In this document: positions 6,330 through 7,500 of the stretch, piece after piece
Position numbering within the stretch: the stretch's first letter is position 1
Layout: every line of letters begins with the position of its first letter
DNA from: Holophagaceae bacterium
GTDB taxonomy: Bacteria; Acidobacteriota; Holophagae; Holophagales; Holophagaceae
Direction of reading: 5' to 3'
Length of the DNA: 7,500 bases
NCBI GenBank assembly: GCA_025353305.1
Contig: JANXQX010000308.1
Coordinates: 1-7,500 of the forward strand
Made by a program: the position numbers and the translations under genes
Notes under the pieces: generated by a model
Seen by the model: the letters and a program-made list of their open reading frames with translations, nothing else
The model's database searches: none
What the model was told of the DNA's origin: nothing

Positions 6330-7235
6330 CTATTGGTCTATGGGCTTTGCGGTGACCTTGCCGGGAACGTAATGTCCCGGGCAGCGATTGTCGGGGCCAG
6401 GCTCCAACCCGAACGCGATCATGGGTGGATGTCCGCCCTCGAAATGTGCCTGTAGACCCCACTGGTGTTTGCGGTTCACGGGATCCGGTGTGGTGTGCTC
6501 GATGCTGACCCATTCATCCACATGGTGCGGGAAGGGAGCCGTGAAGGTTCTGCTCCCAGGGGTGCTGGAAGTTGTGGTGGACCAGACGTGGTAGGAGTTG
6601 ATCCCGCCTGGGTAGTCGATAAGGATGTGAACCCGCACCTTTTGGCCGCCTACGCATTCCACGCCGAGAACCTTGACCTCGGCTTTGCTGGGGTGCGGAG
6701 GCGCTGTGCTGGCTTTGCATTTGAGGGTGTACTTGATGGAGAACTGATTGTTAGCTTCATTGGATTCCGGAACGAGATTGCCGTCATCCAAGGATAGTGT
6801 GAGGGAATGGGAGCCCTCAGGCAGGTAGGGCTGCGTGGTGACGGACTTGAGCTCGCCCACGTTGAGATGCCGAACCGTATTGATGGCGACATCGTTGCCG
6901 TCCACTTTCAATTTGTTGGTGTAGTCCGGGCTGGTGGGGGCCGAACCGATGTTCACCTCGTCGTAGGTCGCATTGAAGGCGCACTTGCCATTAACCGATG
7001 TGCCAACCAAGGGCGCAACATCCGAAAGGTCCGCAAAACCGCCCCAAGGAATGAACTTGCCGCCGACTCCCCCAATGGCGCCCCCGATGGTGATGCCGCC
7101 TTTGCGATTGGTGATGTCCGCTTTGCGTTGGGTTGGTGGCTGATTCGGTTTAGGGGGATCTGATTTTTGCGCCATGAGCACTGCCCCGGCCATGAATAAC
7201 AGGGTGGAGGTCCCGATCCAGATCATTTTCTTCAT
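6330..7235 (-). CDS. Secreted CARDB-like domain protein, paralog 2
   Basis: This 301-residue exported protein is a tandem copy of the neighbouring CARDB-like gene: the two align from first residue on without a gap, and this copy has four extra C-terminal residues (PIDQ). It has a signal peptide (MKKMIWIGTSTLLFMAGAVL, cleavage near 22), a Pro-rich linker where the paralog is charged, the Gly-rich segment, the CARDB-like fold ending in ESNEANNQF, and the same C-terminal domain ending in CPGHYVP. By eye there are about twenty substitutions in residues 40-194 but many more in the last hundred. The fifth cysteine of the paralog (219) is missing here, being replaced within WSTTTSSTPGS. Start: ATG 7235, with AGGAG six bases upstream. 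It has its own promoter and terminator. Probable role: surface or periplasmic binding protein; partner unknown. Confidence 0.88.
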   Translation of the reverse strand: MKKMIWIGTSTLLFMAGAVLMAQKSDPPKPNQPPTQRKADITNRKGGITIGGAIGGVGGKFIPWGGFADLSDVAPLVGTSVNGKCAFNATYDEVNIGSAPTSPDYTNKLKVDGNDVAINTVRHLNVGELKSVTTQPYLPEGSHSLTLSLDDGNLVPESNEANNQFSIKYTLKCKASTAPPHPSKAEVKVLGVECVGGQKVRVHILIDYPGGINSYHVWSTTTSSTPGSRTFTAPFPHHVDEWVSIEHTTPDPVNRKHQWGLQAHFEGGHPPMIAFGLEPGPDNRCPGHYVPGKVTAKPIDQ

Positions 7236-7249
7236 CTTGCACTCCTAGA

Positions 7250-7267
7250 GAAAAGTGGGGTTGTTGG
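7250..7267 (-). promoter_or_regulatory. Shared leader motif before CARDB-like paralog 2
   Basis: On the minus strand CCAACAACCCCACTTTTC ends 14 bases before the ATG, just ahead of AGGAG. It is identical in all 18 bases to the copy before paralog 1 and matches 15 of 18 bases before the secreted-protein gene at 4328. Confidence 0.5.
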
Positions 7268-7330
7268 GAAAAATGGAACAAAGACCTGAGATGAGGTTTA
7301 TAGGGATGAGACCGAGGGGAGGCTGCCTCT

Positions 7331-7359
7331 ATTGGAGTCCCGCCGGCGGGGGAAATCAA
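7331..7359 (-). promoter_or_regulatory. Promoter of CARDB-like paralog 2, with palindrome in the spacer
   Basis: On the minus strand TTGATT (7359-7354) and TCCAAT (7336-7331) are separated by 17 bases, exactly as before paralog 1. The upstream-flanking bases GAATGTG are also shared. The spacer contains the perfect 12-bp palindrome CCCGCCGGCGGG (7339-7350), which paralog 1 lacks. The distance from -35 to the start codon is within two bases of that of paralog 1. Confidence 0.6.
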
Positions 7360-7367
7360 CACATTCG

Positions 7368-7500
7368 TAGGACAAGTCCAGCCCCAAAAAAAACGGTGAT
7401 TCCGGTATCGTCATCGGCGCGGCGTCACTTTTCCCGAAATGCCGCCTGTTTTGAAAGAGTGCCAGGCTAAATTGCCGATACGCCGGTTCGCGTTTAACTC
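7368..7500. other. Upstream intergenic stretch, no gene seen
   Basis: This end of the window holds no frame with a ribosome binding site or a recognisable protein pattern. The only notable item is a run of eight A (plus strand, about 7386-7393), roughly 30 bases upstream of the paralog 2 promoter. Confidence 0.45.

Noticed and set aside
7384..7402. Run of eight A/T at the right end as a leftward terminator
   Set aside because: On the minus strand the run is preceded by at most a three-base-pair stem (CGG-AATCA-CCG), too weak for a terminator.

Overview
The window looks like the chromosome of a fairly GC-rich Gram-negative bacterium. Starts are mostly ATG with some GTG/TTG, Shine-Dalgarno sequences are clear, and the secreted proteins carry Sec signal peptides. 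A Holophaga/Geothrix-like member of Acidobacteriota would fit, but that is only an impression: there is no rRNA or other taxonomic marker here.

Left part (about 26-2302, all minus strand). Four small genes run leftward: a four-helix membrane protein of unknown function whose conserved N-terminus seems to start at a non-standard codon, a SnoaL/NTF2-like protein, an NAD(P)H-dependent FMN reductase-like flavoprotein, and a YaiI/YqxD (UPF0178) protein. The last two overlap by TTGA, so the YaiI gene starts at TTG inside the reductase stop and is probably translationally coupled.

Middle part (2492-3939, plus strand). Reading away from the membrane-protein gene are rlmF, the 23S rRNA A1618 N6-methyltransferase, and 14 bases further on a small helical, TPR-like protein of unknown role. 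A 388-base region without a large gene follows (3940-4327). It holds a CRP/FNR-type 16-bp palindrome, a -10-like box, and a 41-codon reading frame with a good ribosome binding site. That frame resembles the N-terminus of the 4Fe-4S subunits of molybdopterin oxidoreductases, but it is shortened and lacks the first cysteine.

Right part (4328-7235). Three genes encode exported proteins: an orphan Asn- and Cys-containing secreted protein (plus strand, strong terminator), and two tandem paralogous CARDB-like proteins (minus strand). The two paralogs align without gaps and have kept the same promoter layout: TTGATT, 17 bases, TCCAAT, at matching distances from the start. All three exported genes share an 18-base pyrimidine-rich leader motif just before the Shine-Dalgarno sequence, which suggests common control at the RNA level. 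No mobile element, CRISPR array, tRNA or rRNA was seen.
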